A DNA stretch of 64,000 nt. Origin: an uncultured Rhodospirillales bacterium. Lineage in GTDB: Bacteria; Pseudomonadota; Alphaproteobacteria; CACIAM-22H2. Below the pieces are notes generated by a model that saw nothing but the letters and a program-made list of their open reading frames with translations, searched no databases and had not been told where the DNA came from. Made by a program: the position numbers and the translations under genes. Position 1 is the first letter of the stretch. Every line of letters begins with the position of its first letter. The stretch is taken from assembly GCA_937926175.1 (NCBI GenBank), contig CALANV010000016.1:1-64000 (forward strand), read 5' to 3'. Below are positions 1-9,233 of this stretch, in pieces.

Positions 1-92
1 CAGCGCTCGGCTGGACAGCCAAGATTCCGCTCAAGGAAGGCCTCAAGCAGGCCTATGACTGGTACGTCCGGAACGTCGCCGAAGCCGCGTAA
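1..92 (+). CDS. GDP-L-fucose synthase-like epimerase, C-terminal end (partial)
   Basis: The frame that ends in TAA at 90-92 codes for about 29 residues, including LGWTAKIPLKEGLKQAYDW. This matches the usual tail of GDP-L-fucose synthase and related extended SDR epimerases (LGW-x-P-x(2)-L-x-EGL-x(3)-Y-x-W). Known role of the family: it converts GDP-4-keto-6-deoxymannose to GDP-L-fucose for surface polysaccharides. The catalytic part lies upstream of the window, so another NAD-dependent sugar epimerase with the same tail is possible. The first in-frame codon is at base 3. Confidence 0.6.
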   Translation, partial: ALGWTAKIPLKEGLKQAYDWYVRNVAEAA

Positions 93-209
93 GGCGGCCG
101 CAGCACCCGTTCCGGGCATTATTGGCGGGGGCGGTCCCGGGACCCGCATCGCACGGGTTGCGACGATCCGTCCGAGCGCTTATGTTCGCCGCCTCGATTC
201 CCGACGTGC

Positions 210-283
210 TGGGGCGTGGCCAAGCGGTAAGGCAGCGGTTTTTGGTACCGCGATCCCTGGTTCGAATCCAGGCGCCCCAGCCA
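210..283 (+). tRNA. tRNA-Gln (anticodon TTG)
   Basis: A full cloverleaf can be drawn. The acceptor stem TGGGGCG (210-216) pairs with CGCCCCA (273-279), followed by discriminator G and an encoded CCA (281-283). The anticodon stem GCGGT/ACCGC (235-239, 247-251) encloses a 7-base loop with TTG at 242-244. The T arm carries GGTTCGAATCC. It reads CAA and, by wobble, CAG glutamine codons. It stands alone after the epimerase gene. I see no integrase or repeated tRNA end near it, so it does not look like an occupied attachment site. Confidence 0.97.
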
Positions 284-989
284 TCCGAATCTGCCGGTAC
301 GTAACGACCGGTATTCGGTTGCGCCGGTCGTGAGTTCGGCGCCGAAAGCGGATTCAGCGGCCCGTTCCGTCCTTGCAATTCATGCGACTTATGCGACGCC
401 GGTGCCCCGGCTCGTGGGCGACGTCGCGTATGACGTCCAGGGGATCGTCGCACAGGTGCAACCGGTCGCAGCCGACATGCGCAATCGCCGCCGGGCAGGA
501 TCCGGAAGTCGCATCCTGAGATGCGTGGCATGACGAGCTGTCGTTTGGGTCGATATCAGGAATCCGCGGCTGTTTCGCCACGACCGCGCCAACGGCGAAA
601 CGCGAGTTGCGACTTGCGACGTTGTGCGAATCCATCGGCGCGTATCGGTCTTTCGGCGGTCGATCTTGCGCGTGATCCGTTCTCGGGCACGTTCTGGCGA
701 TCGAGCCCGGCGTCCACGGCCTAGCCGCGGTCGAGTTCGCCGGCGGGTTGCCGTCATCGTAGCCGTTTCAGTTTCCGTAGCTGCAGCGCGTCCTCGCTTT
801 CGGAGAGGTCCGGCCGTTCGCGTATTCGTTGGGGCAGGGACCACCTGCGCGGGTGGTCGGGGATCCGCTCCCCGGAAGTGAGCGGAGGCGCTGGCAGCAA
901 TTAAGAATAGCCTTCCCGAGAAACGGAACCGCCGGACCGGCTCGTCGTTCTGTTGCTTGCGAGGCAGTTGCGGCAGCGCCATTTCGCGC

Positions 990-1077
990 CTCCAGGCAGT
1001 CGTGACTGCATCCTGTCTCCGTGGTGACAGGGCCGGCGTCATCTTCCCCTCCGGTGGCGCCGGCTTTCTGTTTTTTT
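990..1077 (+). ncRNA. Candidate structured RNA with terminal hairpin
   Basis: Three hairpins stand in a row: GCAGT/ACTGC (996-1009, 4-base loop), CCTGTC/GACAGG (1012-1031, 8-base loop) and GCCGGCG/CGCCGGC (1032-1064), then a T-rich run to 1077. No gene lies just upstream on this strand to use the terminator. A small RNA, or a leader with attenuation in front of the M50 protease gene 130 bases downstream, would explain it. The 5' end is not visible and no known RNA family is recognised, so this is inference from structure only. Confidence 0.3.
1032..1077 (+). terminator. Intrinsic terminator-like hairpin with T-tract
   Basis: A 7-bp perfect stem GCCGGCG (1032-1038) / CGCCGGC (1058-1064) with a long 19-base loop is followed by TTTCTG and seven T (1071-1077). 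The T-run is clear, but the long loop makes the hairpin weaker than a typical terminator. Confidence 0.4.
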
Positions 1078-1206
1078 GCCCTGGCCCATCGCATACGGCG
1101 CCGGGGGAACGGCCCCGGAACGCCTCCGTTAGCCACGGTCAGGTACAAGCGCTGCAACGTTGCCGCGCTTCCGGTAAGATGCGGCACGCAAACGGCGGAG
1201 GTTCCG

Positions 1207-2388
1207 ATGTTCGGCCGACGTCTCCCGCTCGTTCGACTGCTCGGGTTCGAAATCCGCTTCGATCTGACTTGGCTGATTCTCCTGGCCCTGATCGTGTGGT
1301 CCTTGAGCGCCGGTTATTTCCCGGCGAGCTACCGCGATCTTCCGGCGGGAACATACTTTTGGATGGGCGTTCTCGGCGCGATCGGTCTCGTTGTCTCGAT
1401 CGTCGTGCACGAACTCGCGCATTCGGTGATCGCCCGGCGCTTCGGCATGCGGATCCATGGCATCACGCTGTTCGCCTTCGGCGGGGCCGCCGAGATGGCG
1501 GAGGAGCCGCCGACGCCGACGGCCGAGTTCTGGATGGCGATCGCCGGGCCGGTGACGAGCCTCGTCGTCGCGGCGCTGTTCTATGGACTCGGACTTGGGT
1601 TCGAAGCGATGGCGGCGCCCGAGGCGCTGACCGCCGTGATCTCCTATCTTGCCGGAATCAACGTCATCCTGGCGCTCTTCAATCTCATGCCCGCGTTTCC
1701 GCTCGACGGCGGACGCGTGCTGCGCGCCATCCTGTGGGGCTGGCGCCAGGATCTCCGCTGGGCGACGCGGATCGCCGCCACGATCGGCGGCGGCTTCGGC
1801 CTCGGTCTCATCGTGCTCGGCGTCCTGAACGCCGTCATGGGCAATGTCGTGGGCGGTATGTGGATGGCGCTGATCGGGCTGTTTCTGCGCGCCGCGGCCG
1901 CCAACTCGTACCAGCAGCTCGTTGCGCGTGACGTCCTCAGCGGCGCATCGGTTTCGCACTTCATGTCGCGCGATCCCATTGTAGCACCTGCGGAGGCGCG
2001 CGTCGCCGAGTTGATCGAGGATTACTTCCTGGGGCGTTATCTCAAGGCCGTACCGGTCGTCGATGACGGCCGCGTGGTCGGCATCGTCGACGTGCGCGCG
2101 GCCAAAACCGTGCCGCGCGATGCCTGGCACGAACGCCGGATCGTCGAGATCATGACGCCGCTGTCGGCAGAGAATACGATCGCGCCCACCGCCGATGCGG
2201 CATTCGCCCTGGATGCGATGCGACGCACCGGCAATGGCCGACTGCTCGTCATGGAGGGACATCGCCTCCTCGGCATCGTGTCGCTCAAGGATATGCTGCG
2301 CGTGTTGAGCCTGCGCCTCGACTTCGAGGAAGCGCTTCCCGCGCGCGACGGCCGCACGCGTCGGGACTGGACGCATCGTCCGATCTGA
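1207..2388 (+). CDS. M50 family site-2-type metalloprotease with CBS domains
   Basis: A 393-residue membrane protein. The zinc site is visible: HELAH early in the protein and N-x(2)-PAFPLDGG further on, which are the HExxH and NPDG-type motifs of intramembrane M50 proteases. Several hydrophobic segments fill the first 230 residues. The C-terminal half (about 240-380) contains two CBS repeats (FMSRDPIVAPAEA... and IMTPLSAENTIAPT...), which in this family bind adenine nucleotides. The ATG at 1207 is chosen because GGCGGAG precedes it and the protein then begins like its relatives; the open frame extends upstream to 1021 without sense. The substrate cannot be told from sequence. It stands alone and converges on the next gene. 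Confidence 0.88.
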   Translation: MFGRRLPLVRLLGFEIRFDLTWLILLALIVWSLSAGYFPASYRDLPAGTYFWMGVLGAIGLVVSIVVHELAHSVIARRFGMRIHGITLFAFGGAAEMAEEPPTPTAEFWMAIAGPVTSLVVAALFYGLGLGFEAMAAPEALTAVISYLAGINVILALFNLMPAFPLDGGRVLRAILWGWRQDLRWATRIAATIGGGFGLGLIVLGVLNAVMGNVVGGMWMALIGLFLRAAAANSYQQLVARDVLSGASVSHFMSRDPIVAPAEARVAELIEDYFLGRYLKAVPVVDDGRVVGIVDVRAAKTVPRDAWHERRIVEIMTPLSAENTIAPTADAAFALDAMRRTGNGRLLVMEGHRLLGIVSLKDMLRVLSLRLDFEEALPARDGRTRRDWTHRPI

Positions 2389-2455
2389 GGTCGTGCTTCA
2401 GCGCAAGTACCCGCGCTGCGGGCGAGAGTGAACGCAATCTGTCGTGAAGTCGTCG

Positions 2456-4528
2456 TCAGCGGCCTTCGCGCCGCCAGGCGAGGACGAGGGCGCCAAGTGC
2501 CAGTGCAAACAGCGCCAGGCTCGGCACCAACGGCACCTGCATGACGCCCGTGACGACATAGTCGCCGTTCGCACGGAAGCCGATCCAGCCGCTTCCGACC
2601 GGGCTGCGGCCGCCGGCATCCCGATCCGGTCGCACGCGCCGGATATCGGGCTGGCCGTCGCTGAGCCACAGGATATGGCCTCCCGATGCGACGACGATCG
2701 GCTTGGCGACTTCTTCGGTCGTCCGCACGTCCGCCATTTCGATCGGGTTCAGCGCCCCCACCGCCGCCAGCGCGATCTTGACGCCATCGGTAACGTGATA
2801 GAGGCCGGGCTCCTCCACCTCGAGGCGTCCCGTCGAACGGCCGCCGCGGCCTTCGGTCAGGCTTACCGTGCGCGTTTCGCCGCTCGGGGTCGTCACGGTG
2901 ACGGTGCCGCCGCCCGGCTCGAGCGAGCGGCGCTGGATTTCGATGATGTTGCCGCGGGCGGTCGCCTTCAGGTCGTTCTCCTCGAGCTCCGGCTCCTTCA
3001 TCAACCAGTGCGCGATCCGCCGCAGCAGTTCGTCATGCGGTCCGCCGCCCTCGAAGCCACGCGCCCACAGCCAGATATGGTCGGACATGATCTGTGCGAC
3101 GCGGCCTTCGCCGACACGATCGAGAATCAGCAGCGGCCGGTCGCCGACGCCCGACATCAGCACATGACCGCGGCGCAGCTCGGTATCGACATGCCGGAAC
3201 CAGCGGCCCCAGCCGGGCTCCGGTGCTTCCGCACCCGGCAGATCGGCCGTCACGGGGTGACGGCGCCCGATGTCGCTCAGGTGCGGACGGAATCCCTGCT
3301 CGTATGTCATGCCGGTCGGCACGCCCGGCAGGATCTGGCCGATCGGCGAATTGAACAGGTTGCCCGGCCCGCTCAGGTTCGGTCCGGTCGCGACCAGCAG
3401 CGCACCGCCGCCGCGGACGTAGCGCACGATGTTGTCGAGATAGATCTGCGCCAGCACGTCGCGGCGGCGATAGCGGTCGAAGATGATGAGGTCGAACTCG
3501 TTCAGCTTGACCTCGAACAGTTCGCGGATCGGAAAGGCGATCAGCGACAGCTCGTTGACCGGCGTGAAATCCTGCGCCTCCGGCGGACGCAGAATCGTGA
3601 AGTGGATCAGGTCGACGGCCGGATCGGACTTGAGCAGGTTCCGCCAGGTGCGTTCGCCGGGATGAGGCTCGCCGGTGACGAGCAGTACGCGCAGCCGGTC
3701 GCGCACGCCGTTGATCGCGACGACGGCGCGGTTGTTCTCGAGCGTCAGCTCGTTCGGACCGGGTTCGACTACGATCTCGAACAGCGTTTGGCCGCCGTGC
3801 TCGAGCGTGACGTCGATCGTGTGGGGCATGCCGGTAGGAATGCGCAGGGTCTGCGGCTCGCCGCCGTCCCGCCGGATGTCGACGCGGGCGATGCTGCCGG
3901 GCACCTGTCCGTCGTCGATCTTCAGCGTCATCTGCATCGGCTTGCCGACGATGCCGTAGCTCGGCGCGTTCTCGATGATGAGGCGGCGGTCCTTCTCGTC
4001 GCGTTCGCCGGTCAGCAGCAGATGCACCGGGCCGACGACCTGATCCGAAATCTCGGCCGGAACATCGTGGATCTGCCCATCCGTGATGAACGCGGCGCCG
4101 GCAATGCGCGAGCGCGGCACGTCGGCGAGCGCACGCTCCATCGCCGCGAACAGACGCGTGCCGTCGCCATCCAGTCCGCCGCCGGCGCGCACGACCCGGA
4201 CTTCGAGGTCCTTGTACTGCGACAGACGGGTGCGCATGTGCTCGACCGTGGCCTCGGTCCGGCGACGCCGCTCGCCGATGGACTGGCTCTTGGATTCGTC
4301 GACCACGATCACCGCGACGTCCGACAGCTGCTGCCGCTCCTCCAGCACCGCGTTCGGGTTCAGAAGCGCGAGCAGGAATCCCAGCACCGCAACCGTGCGC
4401 CACACCGCGCCGCGCGCCCGCATCCACCACGTGATCACGAGCACGACGAGCGCCAGCGCGGCGAGGCCGGCAAGGACCGGCCATGGCACGAGAGGGCCGA
4501 AGCTGATGGAGAGTTCGCCGAACGTCAT
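2456..4528 (-). CDS. Large membrane protein of the MoxR/DUF58 cluster (GATase-like fold)
   Basis: A 690-residue protein and the last gene of a four-gene minus-strand operon. Two hydrophobic segments near the N-terminus (about residues 15-60) and one at the C-terminus (about 665-685) frame a long extracytoplasmic region. The section around residues 130-230 (VAVIVVDESKSQS upstream) is von Willebrand-like, and the middle (VRGGGALLVATGPNLSG) has the look of a class I glutamine-amidotransferase-like fold without an evident catalytic Cys. Homologues always sit behind the DUF4159 gene. The start ATG overlaps that gene's stop by 4 bases, implying coupled translation. Its biochemical role is unknown; a part in a MoxR-driven envelope chaperone assembly is inferred from context. 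Confidence 0.75.
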   Translation of the reverse strand: MTFGELSISFGPLVPWPVLAGLAALALVVLVITWWMRARGAVWRTVAVLGFLLALLNPNAVLEERQQLSDVAVIVVDESKSQSIGERRRRTEATVEHMRTRLSQYKDLEVRVVRAGGGLDGDGTRLFAAMERALADVPRSRIAGAAFITDGQIHDVPAEISDQVVGPVHLLLTGERDEKDRRLIIENAPSYGIVGKPMQMTLKIDDGQVPGSIARVDIRRDGGEPQTLRIPTGMPHTIDVTLEHGGQTLFEIVVEPGPNELTLENNRAVVAINGVRDRLRVLLVTGEPHPGERTWRNLLKSDPAVDLIHFTILRPPEAQDFTPVNELSLIAFPIRELFEVKLNEFDLIIFDRYRRRDVLAQIYLDNIVRYVRGGGALLVATGPNLSGPGNLFNSPIGQILPGVPTGMTYEQGFRPHLSDIGRRHPVTADLPGAEAPEPGWGRWFRHVDTELRRGHVLMSGVGDRPLLILDRVGEGRVAQIMSDHIWLWARGFEGGGPHDELLRRIAHWLMKEPELEENDLKATARGNIIEIQRRSLEPGGGTVTVTTPSGETRTVSLTEGRGGRSTGRLEVEEPGLYHVTDGVKIALAAVGALNPIEMADVRTTEEVAKPIVVASGGHILWLSDGQPDIRRVRPDRDAGGRSPVGSGWIGFRANGDYVVTGVMQVPLVPSLALFALALGALVLAWRREGR

Positions 4529-7269
4529 CGCTGCAGCCGCTCGAGAATTGCCTCGACATGTACCTGATCGGCCTTGTAGTTGCCGGTCAGCGCGTACATC
4601 ACGAGGTTGACGCCGAACCGGATCGCCATTTCGCGCTGTGCCTCACCGCCGGGCACGGTGGCGAAGATGGGCCGGCCGGACTCGTCGATTGCCCATGCGG
4701 CCGCCCAATCGTGCGCGCCGATGACGACCGAGGACACGCCGTCATTGACCCGTCCGTCGCCCAGCTCGACCCAGACCGGGCTACCGGTCCACCGGCCGGG
4801 AAACTCGCTGATCAGATAGAACGCCTTGGTCAGGACATGGTCCTCGGGGACAGGGGCCAGCGGCGCCAGATTGATCTGACGCAGGATCTCGCGGAGGCGG
4901 GCCGACGCGGCCCCGCGTATGTTCGGCCCCGCTTCGCCCTCGCGCGTGTCGAACAGGATCATGCCGCCGTTGCGCAGGTATTCGCCGACGCGGCCGATCG
5001 CCTGCGCGGACGGCTGCGGCGCCTGGGGCACGATCGGCCAGTAGATCAACGGGTAGAACCCGAGTTCGTCCTGCTCGGGGTCGATCTCGACGGGTGGCCC
5101 AGGGTCGACCGCGGTGCGGCGCGACAGCACGTTGCCGAGACCGGTGAGACCGAGGCGCGAAACGTCGTCGATCTCCGAAACACCCGTGCGGACATAGGCG
5201 AACCGGGTCGTAAGGGTCGCAAACAGGGCGGCCGCGTCGTCCGTGCCGGCGTTGCCGGTCGGCGGCGCTGCCGGCGTCTGTGCCCCGGCCGGCAGTGCCC
5301 CAAAGAGGGCAAGGACCACGATGGCGCCGGTGGCGGCGCGCCGCAACCACACGCCGCGCAGCGCGAGACTGACGAGAAGATCGGCAAGGGCGAGGATGAG
5401 GCCGAGGCTCAGGAGCCAGGGCCGGAAATCGACCTCGCGCGCCCCGCGATAGGCGCTGCGCTCGATGCCGGTCGGAAGATCGGCGAGCACCTGAAGACTC
5501 CTGACCGTGCCGGTGAGGTTGAGCGCCCGCCGCGCCGTTTCGGTTCCGTAATAGCCGGGTGGCGTTCGCGGGCTTGGTGTCGCCCGGTCGAACTCGGCGC
5601 CTGACAACGCGATCGCGGCGGGCGGCGGCGACTGCAGGCGCCCGAAACCGTCCAGGGTCGTCAGCGGCGGCAACATCGCATCTGGTGCCTGGCCCGCGAC
5701 ACCCTGGGAGAGATCGACGAGACGCTGCAGCATCTCGACGAACAGACCTGACATCGCCAGCGTCGACCACGACGGACTCGCCGTCGTGTGGACCAGGACG
5801 AGCCAGCCTTCGTCCCGCTTCGCTGCGGTCACCAGTGGGGTGCCGTCGGCAAGCCGCGCCCAGGTGTGGGAGGACAGCTCGAGCGTCGGCTCGGCCAGCA
5901 CCTGCCGCGTCACCCGCACATCGTCCGGCACTTGCAGGCCGGCGAACGGACTTCCGGGCTCGAACGGTGCCAGCGCGACCGGCTGGGCCCAGGTCATCGC
6001 GCCGCCGAACGCGCGGCCGCCCCCGCCCCGGATCGGCACGGGAACGAAATCGTCGGCGCCCTCCGCCATGCGCGCGCCGGCGAAGCGGACGACGACGCCA
6101 CCGCGCCGGACCCACTGGTCGAGCGCGTCACGGTCGGCATCGGCGAGTTTGCCGACATCGGCCAGCACGATGACGGCAAGCTCCCGTTTCAGAAGATCCT
6201 GGATGTTCCCGCTGCGGACCTCGCTGAACGGGTTCAAAGCGCGCTCGAGATAGTACGTGTCGGCGAGCAGCGGCTGCGAGGCTTCGACCGATCCCCCTGA
6301 GACGAGACCGACCGGTCGGCGCCGCCAGCGCTCGTCGAGCAGCACGACCGTGCTGGTCGAGGATTCGCCTTCGATGTCGAGCCGGGTGATGCGGTTGCGC
6401 AATTCGGTCGGCAGGACGATGCGTGCCGTCGCGTTCACCTCACCGGCGGCCCAGCGAAGTTCTTCGCGCGCGAGCAGACGGCCATCGTCGGCCGTCGCAC
6501 GCAATGTCGCGACGGCGGGCTCGCCGGGCACCGCGCGGACGGCGGTCACGACGAGGCTGCCGGCGTCGTTGGTGGGCGGCAGAAGAAGGCGCGGCAGCAC
6601 TTCGGGTGCATCGGCGACAAGCTGGACTGCGCCGATATGCTGGAGCTGTTCGAGGAACGCGAATGCATGTCCGTCGTCGATGCCGTCGCTCAAGTACGCG
6701 ATCGAAGCCTGTGCCGGAAACGACACGCCCCGCAGCGCGGCAAGCGCTGCGCTCCGGTCGACCGGCCAAGGCTTCGGCGCCAGGGCCGCCGCCAGCGCCT
6801 TCGCCTCCGACGCCCGCATCAGGCGGCTCATGCGCGGCGGCTCGCCCGTAATCGTCGGGGCCGTCGTGAGGATCGCCACGGGCCGTTCCTCGCGCTCGGC
6901 GCGGTCGAGAAGGTCGGCGATCGCGGCCTGACGGGCCGGCCAGTTGCGCGCGGCAGCCCAACCGTCGTCGACGACGAGCACCAGCGGCCCGTTCCCGGCA
7001 AGCCTCGCCCCGGGATTGGCGAGCGGATGGGCCAGCGCCAGGATCACGAGGGCCGCGATCAGCAGGCGCAGCAGAAGCAGCCAGAGCGGCGTCTGGGCCG
7101 GGGTTTCTTCCTTGGGTTGGAGCGCGAGCAGGAGCTGGACCGCAGGAAACCGTGTGCGGCGCGGCGCGGGCGGGGTCACGCGCAGCAGCCAGTAGAGAAT
7201 CGGCAGTGCCGCGAGCGCGACCAGCCACCAGGGTTGCAGGAAGGCGAAGCTGGTAAACAGCGTACTCAC
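4525..7269 (-). CDS. BatA-type N-terminus / DUF4159 membrane protein
   Basis: 914 residues. The N-terminus (FAFLQPWWLVALAALPILYW) is the BatA-type double-hydrophobic start. The C-terminal 220 residues, with FAYVRTGVSEID and YLRNGGMILFDTREGE, are a DUF4159 domain, and two further hydrophobic segments lie between them (about 640-700). A GTG at 7267-7269 is taken as start because it overlaps the DUF58 stop as GTGA, and the protein then begins MSTLFTS like its relatives; the frame runs upstream inside DUF58 without meaning. Known for the family: a companion of MoxR ATPases. Function in the cell is not established. Confidence 0.82.
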   Translation of the reverse strand: MSTLFTSFAFLQPWWLVALAALPILYWLLRVTPPAPRRTRFPAVQLLLALQPKEETPAQTPLWLLLLRLLIAALVILALAHPLANPGARLAGNGPLVLVVDDGWAAARNWPARQAAIADLLDRAEREERPVAILTTAPTITGEPPRMSRLMRASEAKALAAALAPKPWPVDRSAALAALRGVSFPAQASIAYLSDGIDDGHAFAFLEQLQHIGAVQLVADAPEVLPRLLLPPTNDAGSLVVTAVRAVPGEPAVATLRATADDGRLLAREELRWAAGEVNATARIVLPTELRNRITRLDIEGESSTSTVVLLDERWRRRPVGLVSGGSVEASQPLLADTYYLERALNPFSEVRSGNIQDLLKRELAVIVLADVGKLADADRDALDQWVRRGGVVVRFAGARMAEGADDFVPVPIRGGGGRAFGGAMTWAQPVALAPFEPGSPFAGLQVPDDVRVTRQVLAEPTLELSSHTWARLADGTPLVTAAKRDEGWLVLVHTTASPSWSTLAMSGLFVEMLQRLVDLSQGVAGQAPDAMLPPLTTLDGFGRLQSPPPAAIALSGAEFDRATPSPRTPPGYYGTETARRALNLTGTVRSLQVLADLPTGIERSAYRGAREVDFRPWLLSLGLILALADLLVSLALRGVWLRRAATGAIVVLALFGALPAGAQTPAAPPTGNAGTDDAAALFATLTTRFAYVRTGVSEIDDVSRLGLTGLGNVLSRRTAVDPGPPVEIDPEQDELGFYPLIYWPIVPQAPQPSAQAIGRVGEYLRNGGMILFDTREGEAGPNIRGAASARLREILRQINLAPLAPVPEDHVLTKAFYLISEFPGRWTGSPVWVELGDGRVNDGVSSVVIGAHDWAAAWAIDESGRPIFATVPGGEAQREMAIRFGVNLVMYALTGNYKADQVHVEAILERLQR

Positions 7270-8159
7270 CGCGACACTCCGCGCGTCTGCGACATGGCGA
7301 CGAAAAGGGCGAGGAGTGCTGCTTGGGCGGGCCGATCCGTCCGGTGCGTCATGAAGCTCCATCCGACCGCGCGGGCGATGTCGCGCAGGCCCGACACGTG
7401 CGCGGCGACAAGCGATCTGTAATCGGTCCGAACGCTTTCGACGCGCGGAATGACGGCGACGCCGTCGGCCTCGAGCCCTTCGAAACGAACGCGGCCCGAG
7501 AACGGAAGATCCTCTTCGGCCGGATCCAGGACCTGCACGATGTGTCCCTTGACGCCATGGCCGGCTATGGCCCGTACGGTCCGATCGACGTCCGATAGCG
7601 GCGACAGGAAATCGCCCACCAGCACGACGTCGGCGTGGCGCGGAAGCGGCATTGCCGACGGCAGGCCGGTTTCGTCCTTGATGTTCTGCATTGCCTGCGC
7701 AAAGCGGGACAGCGCGGCGCGGCCGGAGCCGGGCGGTAATCCGCTGCCGATCATGCCCACGCGCTCGCCCCCGCGCATAAGCAGCGCCATGAGGCCGAGG
7801 GCGAGCAGGTCGGCGCGCTCCTGCTTTTCGGGCAGGGTGCGGCTCGACCGGTAGCGCATCGACGCCGAACTATCCCGCCAGATCCAGACGGTCTGGGCCG
7901 CTTCCCATTCGGTCTCGCGAATGAAGACACGGTCGCGCTTGCCGGTCTGACGCCAGTCGACGCGCTGCAGCGAATCGCCGGGTTCGTACTGGCGGAATTG
8001 CCAGAATGCTTCGCCCTGGCCGACGCGTCGGCGGCCGTGGACGCCTTGGGCGACAGTGGCGGCGACGCGCTCGGCGGCGACCAACAGGGGCGGCAGGCGG
8101 CTGGCAAGCTCTTCGGCCTGCTGTTGTGCCGCGACCGCATCTTTCATGCGATTGGCCAC
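7266..8159 (-). CDS. DUF58 domain protein (VWA-like MoxR partner)
   Basis: 297 residues. It shows the DUF58 signature: G-x-GEAFWQFRQYEPGDSLQRVDWRQTGKRD in the first 75 residues (broken here by an x), followed by a von Willebrand-like half with DSSASM as a MIDAS-type motif. Known of the family: found directly behind MoxR AAA+ ATPases and thought to be a substrate adaptor or chaperone client. It starts 17 bases after the moxR stop, overlaps the DUF4159 gene by 4 bases, and clearly belongs to one transcript with its neighbours. Confidence 0.9.
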   Translation of the reverse strand: MANRMKDAVAAQQQAEELASRLPPLLVAAERVAATVAQGVHGRRRVGQGEAFWQFRQYEPGDSLQRVDWRQTGKRDRVFIRETEWEAAQTVWIWRDSSASMRYRSSRTLPEKQERADLLALGLMALLMRGGERVGMIGSGLPPGSGRAALSRFAQAMQNIKDETGLPSAMPLPRHADVVLVGDFLSPLSDVDRTVRAIAGHGVKGHIVQVLDPAEEDLPFSGRVRFEGLEADGVAVIPRVESVRTDYRSLVAAHVSGLRDIARAVGWSFMTHRTDRPAQAALLALFVAMSQTRGVSR

Positions 8160-8176
8160 GGTTGCGACGCCGGCCG

Positions 8177-9211
8177 TCAGGCCAGGGGTTCACACAGGCG
8201 GTCGATTACCTTGTCCATCGTGATGCCGTCGGCCCGCGCGGCGAAGTTGAGTGCCATGCGGTGCCGGAGCACCGGATGGGCCAGGGCAAGAACGTCGTCG
8301 ACCGACGGCGCAAGCCGTCCGTCCATCACCGCCCGTGCCCGCACGGCAAGCATGAGCGCCTGGCTTGCGCGCGGGCCCGGTCCCCATACCACGTGGCGCT
8401 TGACCTCGGGCACATCCGACGTTTCGGGACGGCCCGAACGGACAAGGCGCAAAATCGCATCGACCACGCTGTCCCCGACCGGCACGCGCCGGATCAGATG
8501 CTGCGCCGCCCGCAGTTCCGACGCGGTCATCGTCGGGATCGGCTTTTCATCGTCGACGCCGGTGGTGGCGATCAGCATGCGCCGCTCCGCCTCGATGTCC
8601 GGATAGGTGACGTCGATCTGCATGAGGAAGCGGTCGAGTTGCGCCTCCGGCAGGGGATATGTCCCTTCCTGTTCCAGCGGGTTCTGTGTCGCGAGCACGT
8701 GGAACGGCGTGGGCAGCTCGTGATACGCGCCGGCCACGGAGACGCGATGTTCTTGCATCGCCTGCAGCAGCGCCGACTGCGTCCGCGGGCTGGCGCGGTT
8801 GATTTCGTCGGCCATCAACAGCTGACTGAAGACCGGCCCGGGTATGAAGCGAAACGAGCGGCGCCCGGACTCGGTTTCCTCGAGCACCTCGGACCCCAGG
8901 ATGTCGGCCGGCATCAGGTCCGGTGTGCACTGCACGCGCTTCGCCTCGAGCCCCAGCACGGTGCCGAGCGTCTCGACGAGGCGCGTCTTGGCCAGTCCGG
9001 GCACGCCGATCAGCAGGGCGTGACCCCCTCCGAGCAGCGTGATAAGAGAATTATCGATGACTTGCGTCTGCCCGAAAATGATGCGTCCGACTCTTTCACG
9101 GACCTGGCGCAGGCGTTCGCCAAGCGCCTCGACGGCAGAGACGAGATCGTCGGACGCAGGCGGCACGGGGGCGAAAGTCGGCTCGGGAGCGTTCAATGCA
9201 GCCTCTCTCAC
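8177..9211 (-). CDS. MoxR family AAA+ ATPase
   Basis: 344 residues with Walker A G-x-PGLAKTRL near residue 70, Walker B LLMADEINRASPRTQSALL, and the sensor region FHVLATQNPLEQEGTYPLPEAQ typical of MoxR. The family acts as chaperone for assembling metal-dependent or envelope complexes together with DUF58/VWA partners, and those partners follow here. The start is a GTG at 9209-9211; a TTG a few codons inside is possible. It is first gene of the operon, divergent from the DUF1285 gene with only 4-22 bases between them, so the two promoters must lie inside the opposing genes or the operons are expressed at low level from overlapping signals. Confidence 0.93.
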   Translation of the reverse strand: MREAALNAPEPTFAPVPPASDDLVSAVEALGERLRQVRERVGRIIFGQTQVIDNSLITLLGGGHALLIGVPGLAKTRLVETLGTVLGLEAKRVQCTPDLMPADILGSEVLEETESGRRSFRFIPGPVFSQLLMADEINRASPRTQSALLQAMQEHRVSVAGAYHELPTPFHVLATQNPLEQEGTYPLPEAQLDRFLMQIDVTYPDIEAERRMLIATTGVDDEKPIPTMTASELRAAQHLIRRVPVGDSVVDAILRLVRSGRPETSDVPEVKRHVVWGPGPRASQALMLAVRARAVMDGRLAPSVDDVLALAHPVLRHRMALNFAARADGITMDKVIDRLCEPLA

Positions 9212-9233
9212 GTAAGTGAGTTCGTCACCGGCG

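Larger units (their letters stand above)
284..1206 (+). other. Gene-poor stretch between tRNA-Gln and the M50 protease gene
   Basis: About 920 bases with no convincing gene. Open frames here on both strands are arginine-rich and of low complexity, with no start-site signal or recognisable motif. Those over 210-283 are only shadows of the tRNA. The last 220 bases hold three consecutive hairpins and a T-tract (described separately) and must also contain the promoter of the protease gene. Confidence 0.6.

Noticed and set aside
210..283. tRNA-Gln as an integration site for a mobile element
   Set aside because: No integrase, no repeat of the tRNA 3' end and no element-like genes were found downstream.
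43..531. Minus-strand 162-codon frame over the tRNA, with a WGAWIRTRDRG-like stretch
   Set aside because: This is the well-known false frame antisense to a tRNA; arginine-rich and without start signal.
389..1042. Minus-strand 217-codon frame
   Set aside because: Low-complexity Arg/Thr sequence, no family motif, no ribosome site; it also crosses the hairpin region.
2444..4567. Plus-strand 707-codon frame opposite the 690-aa membrane protein
   Set aside because: Long only because of the GC-rich codon structure of the real gene on the other strand; no domain, rich in Arg/Asp/His.
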